This document shows positions 1 through 11,403 of a DNA stretch of 64,000 bases, in pieces. The position numbers and the translations under genes were made by a program. The DNA comes from Notospermus geniculatus. Its lineage: Eukaryota > Nemertea > Pilidiophora > Heteronemertea > Lineidae. How positions within the stretch are numbered: the stretch's first letter is position 1; each line of letters opens with the position of its first letter. Below the pieces are notes generated by a model. It was not told where the DNA came from. It worked only from the letters and a program-made list of their open reading frames with translations, and searched no databases. The stretch covers positions 286,295 through 350,294 of the forward strand of contig NMRB01000277.1 of the NCBI GenBank assembly GCA_002633025.1. Direction: 5' to 3'.

Positions 1-994
1 CCCCCCCCCCCCCTATCGCCTATAAATGTATTGGAGATTCGAGTTCAACCTGAATTAAACCCAATACTCCCAAAATCACATGCCTCGGCATTCTATACCT
101 TTTGGATTACCTTTAAGTCAGTAAATGTATCTAATGGAGTAAATCGGTTCAGGTACACCCTCTCACGACGTAAATTCCGCCGCATTTCCTCTTCGACAGC
201 CAGCAGTAACGTCATGATGTTAGTTTCGCACGGTTTAGCGAGACGTCCAGACCTCCCGCTAAAATTGTGCCTTTAGCGAGCCGTTTGCGCAGGCTTGGCG
301 CGATCGCAAAGATAGCGAGGCGTTCGTAAATATGACGCCACATTTGTGCGAACTCTTGCGAGGAAATAGCGAATTCGCTAAATTTAGCGTTGTGCTTGCG
401 AATTTTTGTGATGCGCGGCCGTCGTAAATACGACATTTTCCTTTGCGAGGTCTTTGCGGTCACGCTAATTTAGCGAGGCTTTCGTAAATCTGGCCCCTGA
501 TCACCACGGATTTAGACGAAGAAACCGAGTCATGACGTAACATCATCAACTTGCTGAAATCGTGTCGAGATTCGTAATTCGTGACAAATGCGGAACCTCC
601 CCGCACCGTCCAAACTTCAAAGGATTACATCACTGGCGATTATGTTCTCTGTACACGCTGTATGAAAGCCATAAAATAACAGCTTGCGATCCTTCGCAAA
701 CGGCGCGATAACTATATAATAGCGAAAGGTTTGCGCAGTCATTGCGAAGCTTTCGCAAATACCAACAATTGCTAAGTTATCGCACTCGCAAAGCTTCCGC
801 AAAGCCCTGGCATCGCTAACATTTAGCGAGGCTTTCGTAAATCTGGTCCCAGACAACCAAAAAGAACACTAAACCATTCTGATTTGATCCGCAAAAGCCA
901 TCGCCGTATTGTGGTGCCGCCTTGCGGCGGGTTCCGGGATCACTGCGTCCAGTAGTGGAATAGTCTCGTGCATCCTCGCACCCAGGGTCTTCAC
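1..994. other. Intergenic, no gene recognised
   Basis: Opens with a poly-C tract. No exon-like reading frame is supported. A 25-bp segment ending in GTAAATCTGG occurs twice in the same orientation (469-493 and 822-846), and the stretch is rich in TTTAGCGAG and TTCGCAAA words, so it is probably an old unclassified repeat. Nothing else is visible. Confidence 0.5.
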
Positions 995-1590
995 AACCAG
1001 CTCCCCAACTCGCGCTTGGTTCAGACCCTGGCGACATCCATGCCATTTCGTTGGGGAACTAGCGGAGTGATCGACTCCGCCGAATCCAGCCAATCACAGT
1101 GAAGCTTCTATCCCGTCTTGGTCATATCCCAAATATGGTAGCTGTGAAAATTTCTCGAGTCGCTGACAAACTCGCTGAGTTTCTGATTGTTCCTGAATTA
1201 ACTTCGCGTCAACATGATTACAGATTCTCACGGATTATCTTGTCAACGAGGACGTACTGATGGGATCAGAACACGAAGGTGTGATCCAGTTCATGTGTTT
1301 GGGGCAGCTGTCATTTGGCAGCGTGCATAAATTATGGAATGAGATACAATGCTAGGAGCCTGGTATCCGATAACTCGTAGTACCGGATGTATGTGCAGAC
1401 GTTGTAGCACTAGGCGCGATATTTGTCCATTACATCAAGTGGCATTTCCCCACTGCTTTGCATGGTTTGTTCGTGAATTAACAATTGGTGAGTACACATG
1501 AGGGAATGTCCATCTTCCCCACCGAAACGGGGTGGATGTCCTCAGGGCATTGAGGGAGGGTACGACCGTAAATGACCTGAGATTCTCAGG
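995..1590 (+). repeat. Dispersed repeat, uninterrupted copy 1
   Basis: 995-1346 matches 7161-7500 closely, and 1388-1590 matches 18318-18523, in the same orientation and order. This copy runs straight through GAGATACAATG (1341-1351), exactly where the second copy is split by the 9.9-kb insertion at 7501-17364. It therefore serves as the empty site. No protein-coding capacity is evident and the family is not recognised. Confidence 0.8.
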
Positions 1591-1720
1591 ATGAGTCTCG
1601 TGCCGCCAGACTCTTGCAATTTCCAATTTTAGAGTCTGGTCCATGTGGTTACTTTGACTTGTAAAACCATCATGGCGGACAATCTACCGACGACGACGTA
1701 GAACACAACTACACAGCACT

Positions 1721-1751
1721 GCATGCATGCATGCATGCATGCATGCATGCA
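1721..1751. repeat. (GCAT)n microsatellite
   Basis: Eight near-perfect GCAT units. The rest of 1591-2016 shows no gene or recognisable element. Confidence 0.95.
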
Positions 1752-2016
1752 CAATCAATGCAAAAAGCATGCAGGATGCGAGTAAAACTGCAGCCTACCT
1801 CACCAACTTTTGAGACCCATGATGTATTGGTAGTGACTAGCCAATCAGCGAAGCTCCCCTTATTTTGAATCATCGGAATAAGGTCACTGACCCACTTACA
1901 ATGAGAATTGCGTTCTGTGCTAGACCCTGGGTCTGACGACCTCGGAGTATGAACGAGGGGCTGGTTGCGCGAGACTAGTAGTGGAAGCGCAAGCCGTGAA
2001 ATATCCGGTCTAATTT

Positions 2017-2455
2017 ACTCTAGATTCGTTCTTCTAAGGTAGACCGAACACTGTCCTGATTAAAAATACTAGGACAGACGCAAGCAAATGCATAAAACCA
2101 TCATGGCGCCCGCTGGTCTATATTTAGCTATGTGTCGGTCTATTGCTCTTGGAGCTGTAATGACGTCACTTCGTCGGAATTCCGCCGTAAAATCATTTGA
2201 TTTCGCCGGTCTTCGAATGCAAGCTGCCCAGAAGACCGGGAACCAGTCTACTTCTAAGGTTACTTTACTGAATACCCATATGACCGCCTACACTATTGAA
2301 AATGCATGGCAAAATAAAGAGCTGTAACGCAAGACTCACTCATTGGTCAGTTATGTTGAATAGAATCAATAAATTCTTTATATGAATTGTGGGCTAGGCT
2401 TAACAAACCTACAGCATGAATATCTGAAGTAACCTTAGAAGAACGAATCTAGAGT
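2017..2455. mobile_element. Short TIR element (MITE-like)
   Basis: A perfect 24-bp inverted repeat bounds this stretch: ACTCTAGATTCG...CTAAGGT at 2017-2040 and its reverse complement at 2432-2455. A partial internal repeat (TTCTAAGGTTACTTTACTGAA region, ~2251) resembles the arms. There is no coding capacity. Target-site duplication is not clear, so superfamily is open. Confidence 0.55.
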
Positions 2456-2583
2456 ATATGCGGATAGACACACCTGTACTATTATAAGACCGGATGTAAG
2501 GGAAGCGCAGGTGTTGTGTTGACACGAGGTGAAAGCCTTTTGAAATTATTGCTAACACCGCCAAGTTGAAATTAACATCTATA

Positions 2584-3064
2584 GGGCCGTTTAGACGACA
2601 AGCCATAAAACCACATGCTCGATTCGATCCGATTGGATCCGATCGACCGGCATCGGGTCTCATTTGCGTTTAGACGAGATTTGAATGTGATCGTATGTGG
2701 TCCAATGCGGTCCAATGTGGATTCGGGACGATCGCAAGGGCGTAGGCTGGTGTGAGCCTTGGGAGGTGCACATTTTTGCGAAAGCGGAACTCCTGCAGCT
2801 GGTGTAAAGCTGAAGAGTAAGAAAGGTGTGCTCTGGAGGGGGGTGTGGGGGTCCTCCCCCAGAAAATTTTGGAATCTGGATGCTCTGAGACATGATTTCA
2901 GCAGTATTCTTAACCAAAATTTACACGATTAAGGTTGATTTTTTTCCTGCTTGCCCAGAGCGGAACTCTCTTACTGCTGCGGGAGGGTGCACGTGCACCC
3001 TGTGCACCCCCCAGCCTACGCCCTTGGATCGCATGTGGATTTTTGCCTGTCGTCTAAACGGCCC
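2584..3064. mobile_element. MITE, TA TSD, GGGCCGTTTAGACGACA family copy 1
   Basis: The ends are perfect inverted repeats, GGGCCGTTTAGACGACA at 2584 and TGTCGTCTAAACGGCCC ending at 3064, each flanked by TA. The interior is rich in GATCCGATT-type words repeated on both arms. A second copy lies at 15437-15954. TA target duplications fit the Tc1/mariner group, but no transposase is present, so the assignment is inference. Confidence 0.8.
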
Positions 3065-3419
3065 TAGTGTTTGGTGTCCAAGCAGGTGTTAGTGTAACAG
3101 TAACACTAAAACCACCCATTGCGGGGCAGTTTTACAGACCACCCATAAGTAGGCCTAGATCGGTATTCACATCAGTGCCATTTGTATGTTCGGCGTTCGG
3201 CGTGAATGTTCTTATCGGCGCATTCCCAGATGGGGAAGTGAAGAGCATCCCGAGCAAAGCTGAATCAGAATGTTAAAAGGTTATTCCGAAATGATCTGAG
3301 CTAATGGGATTGCGACATTATTAGTCAAAATGGTGTTACATCATCGGTTAGGAAATGTTCCAGTATTTCTGGATCCCATCTGTAGAGCGTCGAACAAGTG
3401 ACTGAAAGGCCGTGGGTAG
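3065..3419. other. No feature recognised
   Basis: Unique-looking sequence between two elements. No splice-bounded exon or repeat was recognised. Confidence 0.4.
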
Positions 3420-4303
3420 CCTTAAGCCTAGGTCACAAATCCACCGGGCCCCGTACGATTTTCCCCACCCGGCGGCTTGCCGTGGATTTTAGAGACCGTA
3501 CTGGCCCATCACGATTTTCATGTCTACAGTGTGTGTGGTCACATATTCTACGGCGCCCGGCGGTGCCCAGTGAAAATTGATGGAGAGTACTCGCAAGACG
3601 CCCGTCAACAAACCGGCCAGATACCGTGCGGTAAGCTTCCGAGCTCTGTCCGATGAACACATGCGCCGCAAGGCGCCAGGCTGGGGCCCGGCCGGGGTCC
3701 TCCTGGCGACCGGCCGGGTGCCGTGCGGCACCCTTGAGAACCGCAAGGCGCCCGTCAACCTTTTTTCACGAGAATTGGCAGAAAAAATCGTGCGAAGCCC
3801 GCCCGGCCACCGGCAGGAGCCCGCACAAGACCCGTAGGGGACACTACGGGCCTTCTACGGGTTTTCTACGGCCTACCGGTCGGATGAAAACGCCGGGAAA
3901 ATTGGGAGCAGCCAGCTAAAGCCTATGCCACATATCCACTCCGAGGCCCGTACGGCGAGTAAAAACAGACATTTTGGCCAATTTCTACGGTGCCCAGTTT
4001 GATCTAGTTTAATTTCCGCTTATCCATTGAGGCGATGTCGGCATAATTCAGCTTATATCTGAGTTTCAGTCTCAAAAATCCACAGCAAGCCGCTGGGTGC
4101 AGGAAAATCGTACGGCGCCCGGTGCATTTGTGACCTAGGCTTAATCAATGCGGCGCCCGTACGGCTGGTGAAAAATGTCCGGGTGCCCGTGGCATGCGCG
4201 AGGGAACCGGCCGGGCACCGTACGAAATTGGAGAAAATCGGTCAAAATGTCTGTTTTTAGTCGCCGTACGGGCCCCGGAGTGGATATGTGACCTAGGCAT
4301 TAC
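3420..4303 (+). mobile_element. GTACGG-rich inverted-repeat element, copy 1
   Basis: GC-rich stretch dense in CGTACGG/GCGCCCGG words. TAAGCCTAGGTCACA near 3423 is mirrored by TGTGACCTAGGCTTAA near 4128 and by GTGACCTAGGCATTA at its right edge. An inverted copy is at 37027-37806 and a partial one at 38985-39125, so it is a dispersed family. Open frames here are by-products of GC richness. No transposase is seen. Confidence 0.7.
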
Positions 4304-4445
4304 GAGGTCTTGCCACGAGAAAAGTCAGGCCCAAGTGAGCGTTGATCACTGCTTTTTGAGTTCCCACAAACATGACAAAGGTTTCTGGAGTTAGAAAGCA
4401 CTCTAACCAAAGTCCCGTGTGTACACGTCGTACGCATTTCCTTAC

Positions 4446-4713
4446 CTACTCTATCCACACAGGTCCACGACACGTATGATTCACCAATCTCGTGGTTCCA
4501 GCACTCAGTACCCCGATCTTCAAACATAAAACCAGTTTTGCACTTATTTTTCCCTCCACAATTTTTCACCAGGTTTTTGTATTCTTTGCTGGGGCGCTTT
4601 CCCGTCCACGTCGCATATGATTGGTCCCAAATCTGACATTTTTGGGGGTTGAAAGGCTTGGGTGCAACCTTCCAGCTGATGATTTTTATGACTTGCTTCT
4701 CGGGGCAAGTCAT
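4446..4713 (-). CDS. Isolated exon, SUEL/galactose-binding lectin-like domain
   Basis: The minus-strand frame reads a cysteine-rich segment beginning MTCPEKQVIKII and ending SYVSWTCVDR. It contains CGGKNKC followed by ECWN, in the order C...C...C-x5-C...C...YV-x3-C. That order is the pattern of SUEL-type (rhamnose/galactose-binding) lectin domains, secreted or cell-surface modules of roughly 80-90 aa. The exon is bounded by a TTGAG acceptor after a pyrimidine tract (first base 4713) and a GGTAAG donor (last base 4446), giving 268 nt. No partner exon was found nearby, so the gene is either mostly outside the window or a relic. Assignment is from cysteine pattern only. The expected aromatic and DPC-like residues are degraded, so a divergent or non-functional domain is possible. 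Confidence 0.5.
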
Positions 4714-4919
4714 CTCAACAGGTGGAGAAACTTTTGGCCTCCAGGTAAGGTAGTTATCTGAAGGGAAAACGGAGGCAAAATGCATTTTAATGAAATGGTC
4801 CATGGACTATGTGCTCACCTGGGTGAATGTACCAGAAGAACGAACAACAAGTAAGTCAATATGTGCCCGGGAAACATCATACCAGGTTAGAACTTTCTTT
4901 TGTGGTATTGTTCATAGTG

Positions 4920-5330
4920 CGAACCAAAGTGCATTTTTCAAGATGGACGGCTGGCGGCCATATTTGAAGTGCAATGGAGTTAAAATTTGGCAAACATATA
5001 GAGGGTATCTAGGCTCACATACTCATTCGTACCAAGTTACAACATTCTAGCTGCTGTTTTTCATGAGATATTGGTTAAGTCCCATTTTCACGATGGCCGA
5101 CTGGCCACCATATTTGACATGTTTGAAGTCGAAAAGGGTCAAAATTCGATGTACCCATATAGAGGGTACTTTTGTCTAGATACCCCCGGTACATAAAATT
5201 TCAATGTCAAAACATTCTAGTTGCAGTAATTGATGAATGGGCCAAAAGCCACTTTCAAAGATGGCCGCCACTGACGGCCATATTTGAGGTCAATCTCGCC
5301 GAAATTGTTGAACACATCACAGGGGACCTA
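4920..5330. repeat. ~150-bp-periodic repeat with AAGATGGCCG motif
   Basis: Three successive units each contain TTTTCA(A/C)GATGG(A/C)CG followed by GGCCATATTTGA, then a stretch with ATATAGAGGGTA and ACATTCTAG. The same module type makes up 27320-27830 and the 29377-31043 / 40867-41914 elements. Non-coding. Confidence 0.7.
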
Positions 5331-7160
5331 GATAGGCCTAACTAGATTAATTCGCTCAATAAGCGATTTGATGACCTTCACGCAGAGATGCCAGCTAAAG
5401 ATGTTTCGCCATGCTTGGGACTTGGTGTGTCAGGTTCAATGATAATTCTGGAGCCGAACATGCTGAGGATGAAGTTAAGTCGCCACCCGTCGTCGGAAAC
5501 AGACGCGGGCACGTATGCATGCCGCCATGCACGTCGTGCTGACCGGAGTGCACCACAGTCTGTGTTTACATTTTACTCGCTGATGGACCATGTTCCTGGA
5601 CCATGTGTCGTGTGCGTGACATCACAGTGCTTCCGGGATAATTTATGCTATGACGTCAGCCAGAAAAATGCGCAGGCGTGAATCAGTAGAAACCAAATTG
5701 GCGCCCCTTGACAGAACGAGGAATCGAACAACAGAAATCACAGGGCCTAAATCGGAATATCGGAATTTTTCCAACGAGGGCGGGCAATTAGTATATAGCG
5801 AGATGGCCGTACCCAACACTGCCACAGTCGTTTTGGGCGTAGGCCTATAGATCCGAACCTTGTTTGCATATGAAACCTGCGTCACATTTTCAGCCACCAA
5901 GAATGAAATACTAACAAGCGATATAGGCCTACTATCAAAGCTGCACATCAGAAGAAAGAGGATTGCTCAGAGATTCTCTTCTATCACATTTTGATACAAA
6001 ACACATGTCAGTAGGCCTACAGAGTGATATCGCGCGGAGAAAGTCCCAAACGGGTTTAAAAGTTTCGCATTTTCAACTTTATAGCTGCACAAAACCTAGA
6101 AGTTTAAAACTTTCTTTCCAAAACGATATTCATATGAAAGCGCCTGGCAGTCCGAACTCATTTCGGTACAGACAAAAACAACCAAAGAGGCAATAGGCCT
6201 ACTGTAGAAACCAATGATTTTCATGTCAAATTTTCGTCGATTTCAAGCCCGCACATGGTCCTCTGGGCCGGTACCGGTACGGGTAGCATGACGTGACGAC
6301 GTTCCCAACACTACGCGCCATGTGACTTCCATTCAGGGTCTTCACAAGGTCACGTACCTGTAATGCGTGGTCAATGCATTTACCATTAGAAATGGCGAGA
6401 TGCCTGTACTCGTAGATTTGTCCCAGAGTTTCGTTGGAAGGAACCGTTCGGACACAACGTAGCCCTAGCCTAATGCTTTAAACCGTAAAGTTTTCGTTGT
6501 GGGTTGACCATGATAATTTCAGGGTTGGGGTGCTGAAAATATGAGGGGTAATTTCGCACGATATTTCAATGCAGCCACTCCATATCGGCGTAATACACTT
6601 AGCCCACTGGAAGACAGGCTTATGATATCATCACTATCAAACTTTCCCAAAAGTTGAAAATTATTTTTCTCTTAATTATTTCTGTGTCGAACAGAATATT
6701 TAAGAGCCTTTTACTCGATATTATCTATGATAAATGGAGAAAACTGGGTTTTTAAAGACCCGCGCTGATTGGTCAACAGGCCTTTCCATTGCATGGATCA
6801 TACGACGGTAAACGTCGTACGCGCCCATATTAATTTGGGGACATGCGCCCAAAATGTAATTCAAAATGAATTGTCTTACGTTGTTTGGAAAAAGACAAAA
6901 TAAATATTTTATTTTGATAATTCACAATAATTCGCATTCTTTATTATTAATTCAACAATTATTTGAATCACACAAGAAACTGGATTAAAAAGAAGGTCAG
7001 ACTAATCCAGACTCTTAAAGTGCGCGTTTTGTAGTCTCCGAAGGGTACTTTGAGACACAAAATAGAGGTGGCCCAATATAGCCCAAATTATAAGAAAGAG
7101 GGTGTGTCCCAAATTATGCAATGGAAAGGCCTGGTCAATTCCTGGCACGTGACCACAATG
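5331..7160. other. No gene or classified element recognised
   Basis: Several TAGGCCTA words and AT-rich runs. Short open frames on both strands lack splice signals or recognisable domains. A GGTACCGGTACGGG word is at about 6270. Nothing supportable. Confidence 0.4.
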
Positions 7161-7500
7161 ACAACCTGCTCCCCAACTCGCGCTTGGTTCAGACCCCGGT
7201 GACATCCATGCCATTTCGTTGGGGAAGCAGCAGAGTACTGAACTCCGCCGAATCCAGCCAATCACAGTGAAGCTTCTATCCCGTCTTGGTCAAATCTCAA
7301 AATGGCAGATGTGAAAATTTCTCGATTCGCTGACAAACTCGCTGAGTTTCTCATTGTTCCTGAACTAACTTCGCGTCAACATGATTCTCATGGATTATCT
7401 AGATAACGAGGACGTACCAATGGGATCAGAACACGAAGGTATGATCCAGTTCATGTGTTTGGGGCAGCTGTCATTCGTGCATAAATTATGGAATGAGATA
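7161..7500 (+). repeat. Dispersed repeat copy 2, left part
   Basis: About 340 bp aligned with 995-1346 (shared CTCCCCAACTCGCGCTTGG, GAATCCAGCCAATCACAGTG and so on). It stops at GAGATA, where the inverted-arm element begins. The copy resumes at 17365 with TACAATGAGCG, as in copy 1. Confidence 0.8.
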
Positions 7501-7648
7501 CAGGGTGACCCAAAAAAGCTGCCCCCGTAAAAATGTTAATAAATCCTACAAAGATCTGTGAAATTTCTTCAAATTTGGGACACTTGAAGTTCAGTCTGTG
7601 GACGATCTTCCCACAAAGTTTTAGCCATCTGAGTCAGTTATAGAAATT

Positions 7649-7740
7649 CTATGTTCTTTCCAAAATGTGCTCCAAATGGAGTCCTCGGCGTTGCAGGCAC
7701 ACTTGCATACGTAGCGCAAAATTGTAAATAGCTGCGTTCA
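7649..7740 (-). pseudogene. Mariner-like transposase C-terminus, left arm
   Basis: Reading the left arm outward (minus strand), the frame ends MQVCLQRRGLHLEHILERT and a TAG stop at 7649-7651, then leads into the terminal repeat. An RG-x-HLEHIL ending just before the TIR resembles the C-terminus of IS630/mariner-type transposases. Only about 30 residues remain, since upstream sequence is replaced by another element at about 7740. Non-functional fragment. Confidence 0.6.
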
Positions 7741-7958
7741 CACTAGCAGCTTAATCCGGACTTAAACCGTACTAACGCCTTGATTGGGAATAAGAGGTCA
7801 CACTAGAAGCCCTTTAGTTCGGATTAGATCCTGCGACCGCCTCAAGCCTAGTTTATACTTCGACGCACGACCATCGCTGGCGACCAATGCGCGATCTTGC
7901 GTTCGACGCCGAGCCCGTCGTGCGATTTGGTCGGCGTCCGATCGCGAGGCTGTAGTTA

Positions 7959-8221
7959 GGGTAGGGACACACCTTAGGGTAGGGACACACCTGACGCGAT
8001 TCGCGTGCGATAGGGCGACGCATGCGTCAAAACCTTTGTTTGCGTGCAGTGCGGCGGAAAATAAGGGTAGGGACACACCTGACGCGATTCGTTGACGCAT
8101 GCGGCAACGCCTTTGTTATTTTCCGCCGCACTGCACGCAAACAATTGCGTTGACGCGTGCGTCGCCCAATCGCATGCGAATCGCGTTAGGTGTGTTCCTA
8201 CCCTTAGGTGTGTCCCTACCC
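7959..8221. mobile_element. Nested foldback, GGGTAGGGACACACC ends, TTA TSD
   Basis: Outer ends GGGTAGGGACACACC (7959) and GGTGTGTCCCTACCC (to 8221) are flanked by TTA on both sides. An inner, nearly identical pair also flanked by TTA begins at 7977 and ends at 8203, and a third forward motif is at about 8064. Arms continue with ACGCGATTCGCGTGCGAT-like sequence. TTA duplications fit PIF/Harbinger MITEs. The doubled ends suggest one copy inserted into the TTA of another. Confidence 0.7.
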
Positions 8222-8719
8222 TTAGGGATAGCGTTTCTGACTGCATCCAAATATACCTGGAGCTAACAAAGATTTAATGCACATCTCAAGTACACAAACT
8301 TTTTTGGGTTTGGGGGTTAGTTTCTATCCCCACTGACCACAAAAACCCAATTCTTAAGTTCCGCAAATGGTGCATTTAGAAGATACAGCCGTTTGAACTT
8401 TGGGTACTGGCTTTGTCATTAGTCGGTAAGGGAACATACATAACAGTTTGGAATAGTACAGACAGTATCATAATTTTCAAGTAGGTATTTTTTGTAGTAT
8501 GTGATAAAACCAGGTAGACTGTGGGTAAAAAACTTATCTGAAATTACAGGAGGTAGGCTGTTAATTAAAGTGATGGTCTTGAATTTAAGACTAGATTTGT
8601 AGAAAGAATGACGATGAGGTGGAATGACGAGGATGTGCTGATTTCGGGTATTGTAAGCGTGTCCGTCTGCATTAATGACAGACGGAAGGATGTAGTGAAG
8701 TAACTGGGTAAGGAGTTAT

Positions 8720-10190
8720 TTACATACTTGTGATAGAATTTGGCAACCGAGAGATCATAAAGATGGGGAAGTGAGATGAGATTAAGTTTTTTGAAGAGTG
8801 GCGCAGTGTGAGCAAGATATCTTGCCCCGGATATGAAACGTATAGCTTTCTTTTGTAGTTTAGAAAGTCTATCATTATTACTGCCCCAGAGAATAGATGG
8901 TAATTCAAGTGTGACATGATAATAGAGTTGTATAGAGTCACTAATATACGAAGTGGTAAAACAGATTTCATTCTATAAAGTATGCCGATGAATCTAGATA
9001 TTTTCGTTGCAATGTGACTTATGTGGTTGTGCCATGTCAGATTGTTGTTTAACGTTAGGCCTAAGAAATTAAATGTATTTACGAGTTCAATGGTATTGTC
9101 ATCTATAATAATCCTAAGAGGAGGTGCTGCAGCAGACTGCGGGTGATGAAAAACCATGAATTTTGTTTTAGCGGTGTTCAAAGAAAGTTTGTTAGCAAGA
9201 AACCAGTCATTTATTTTGTTAAGTTCAGCGTTAATTACGTTGGAAATTTGCGAAGGGCTATCGTTCTGTCCTGGGGTAAAAACAAGCGTAGTGTCATCTG
9301 CATATAAAATGCTTTCTAAAATGTCGCTCACATTTGGCAAATCATTAATATAAATAATAAAAAGAAGAGGTTCAAGGATTGATCCCTGAGGAACACCAGT
9401 AGATATTGACTTAATACTTGATTTAACTCCAGAAAGGTCAACAAATTGTCTACGATCAGAGAGGTACGACCTCAGCAAATCTATAGCGGGATTTGTGAGT
9501 CCGTAGTGGCTTAATTTATATAATAAAATATCATGGTTGAGGGTATCAAAAGCCTCAGATAGGTCCATGAAAATGCAGACAGGTTTAAGGCCGCCCATAC
9601 ACGGCGCAATATTATTGCACAATATGGGGCCCTAATGGGTGGTCATGTGCTTCTAGCATGATAATTAGAAGAAAGATTGACAATAAGATTGCCTATTGTG
9701 ATCCTCATATTGTGCAATAATATTGAACGTGTATGGCCGGCCTAAGACCGCTGTCCATTTTGTTAGTGACATGGTCGACAAGATGAGCTGCAGCAAGTTC
9801 AGTAGAGTGATTTTTTCTGAGTCCATACTGATGAGGGTGTAATAATCCTTGCAGATTAAAATAGTAACTCAATTGCTCATGAATAATACGTTCAAAAACT
9901 TTAGAAAAGGCCGACAATAAGGAAATAGGGCGGTAATTTGTCATTAATGATTTACTACCTTGTTTGAAAAGTGGTATCACTCTAGCCATTTTTAACTTAT
10001 CAGGAAAAATTCCTGTGGAAATAGATTGATTTAAAAGTATGGTAAGAGGACGAGATATTTCATTCTTAATAAATTTAAGGACTTTTGAGGAGATTCCATC
10101 AAAACCAGAACTAATTTTCGGTGCTAAACCGGATATCACTTTTAGTATTTTTTCTTCATTGCCATTGTACGAACTGGAAATTCCGAGCAA
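8720..10190 (-). pseudogene. LINE reverse transcriptase fragment (CR1/Jockey-type), interrupted
   Basis: The minus-strand frame carries consecutive non-LTR RT blocks: SSGFDGISSKVLK and NYRPISLLSAFSKVFERII (upstream part, 9743-10190), then FMDLSEAFDTLNHDIL (motif A), GVPQGSILEPLLF and YADDTTLVF (catalytic Asp pair, 9293-9304), then WFLANKLSLNTAKTKFM. The frame is split by a 154-bp MITE at 9589-9742 and drifts out of frame near the 3' end, where a thumb/C-terminal segment is scrambled after about 8900. No endonuclease region is seen upstream, so it is 5'-truncated as is usual for LINEs. It is dead, and is nested in the 7501-17364 structure. Confidence 0.88.
9589..9742. mobile_element. 154-bp Harbinger-type MITE inside LINE RT
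   Basis: The ends GGCCGCCCATACACG and CGTGTATGGCCGGCC are near-perfect inverted repeats, and AATATTATTGCACAATATG follows on both arms. A TAA duplication (9586-9588 and 9743-9745) flanks it. Removing the element and one TAA rejoins the RT frame, which confirms boundaries and relative age. Confidence 0.85.
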
Positions 10191-11207
10191 TAGAATATGT
10201 ATAGTGGGTTTCAGAATGAAATAAGACTAACGTGTACACATACTTGTAAAAGATGACGCTTGAAAACTGACATCTAACCGATTTTTTTATGCTTGCATAT
10301 GCACAGGACAAAAAAACGGACTCTGTACTATTATGAATACGGAAAACGATCTTTCTCACATGCCTCTTCTCCTGATTCAACTTCCTTTTCAACTCCCTCA
10401 GAACTGGACTTTCTCAAGTCAATTCCTTCACCCGACGTCTACACCCATCATCATCACTTTCATCGCTGGAAATAAAGTTGAGAGCGTCTCGTTTTGGTAA
10501 TGGAAAGAGTTCATCCAGCAGGATAAAATCTACAGCGTTCATCTGGTCTTTTATCTCACGGAAACCATCGTGACGACGATTCAGTTTCTGTAAAATGAAG
10601 CATTAATGTCGTCCGTTCAACGAATCATTTAAAGTCCTATGTGCAACACAAAAATAAATTATCACTCATTTTCAGCTTTGTACAGCATTCAGACAGAACT
10701 GCGTTTTGCTGTTTGTTTCATGAAATTATGTTTAGTAGTAAGCGAGATATGAAGGATTTTGTCAGTCAAAATCTTTGGGCTAAAAACCGTACTGTGAACG
10801 ACTTCAGTAATGTAAATATCCTAATTTATTCGTGACATAATTCTGGAAAAAAAATTCATTTTAATTTGACCCACCCAGAGTAGGCCTACGCTGGACGGAA
10901 GGGCCCAACGCGCCGCGTAGCGGCGAACAGCGAAGCTAGCCGAAGACTTTTCACGGGTCAGTCACTAGAATTATACTCACTAGCATGATACCCGTGGCGA
11001 GCACATACGCACAGGATGCATGTGGTCAGGTCAGAGGATGGCATCAGGGGTGAAAAAATAAATGGCACCACAGGCAGTAAGGGTGGCGAAAAAATCATGC
11101 CGAAGTCATGTAGAAAAGCCCTGAATATTATGGGTTTTAGTGGTTCTTCAGAGGAAGGTATGAATCGCTGTCGCTGGTGATTACCCCCCCCCCCCCCCCC
11201 CCCCCCC
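10191..11207. other. No gene recognised; ends in poly-C
   Basis: Low-complexity AT-rich sequence, possibly including decayed LINE 5' flank near 10200-10400. Ends with a 25-bp C homopolymer directly against the assembly gap. Confidence 0.4.
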
Positions 11208-11403
11208 NNNNNNNNNNNNNNNNNNNNNNNNNNNNNNNNNNNNNNNNNNNNNNNNNNNNNNNNNNNNNNNNNNNNNNNNNNNNNNNNNNNNNNNNNNNNN
11301 NNNNNNNNNNNNNNNNNNNNNNNNNNNNNNNNNNNNNNNNNNNNNNNNNNNNNNNNNNNNNNNNNNNNNNNNNNNNNNNNNNNNNNNNNNNNNNNNNNNN
11401 NNN
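11208..11403. other. Assembly gap (N)
   Basis: 196 N. Apparent open frames across it are meaningless. Confidence 0.99.

Noticed and set aside
3398-3919. Several overlapping GC-rich frames on both strands
   Set aside because: Produced by the GTACGG/GCGCCCGG repeat; the same frames are broken differently in the copy at 37027-37806.
7956-7976. Interstitial telomeric repeat (TTAGGG)
   Set aside because: Only isolated TTAGGG words made by a TTA target site next to a GGG-starting MITE end; no tandem array.
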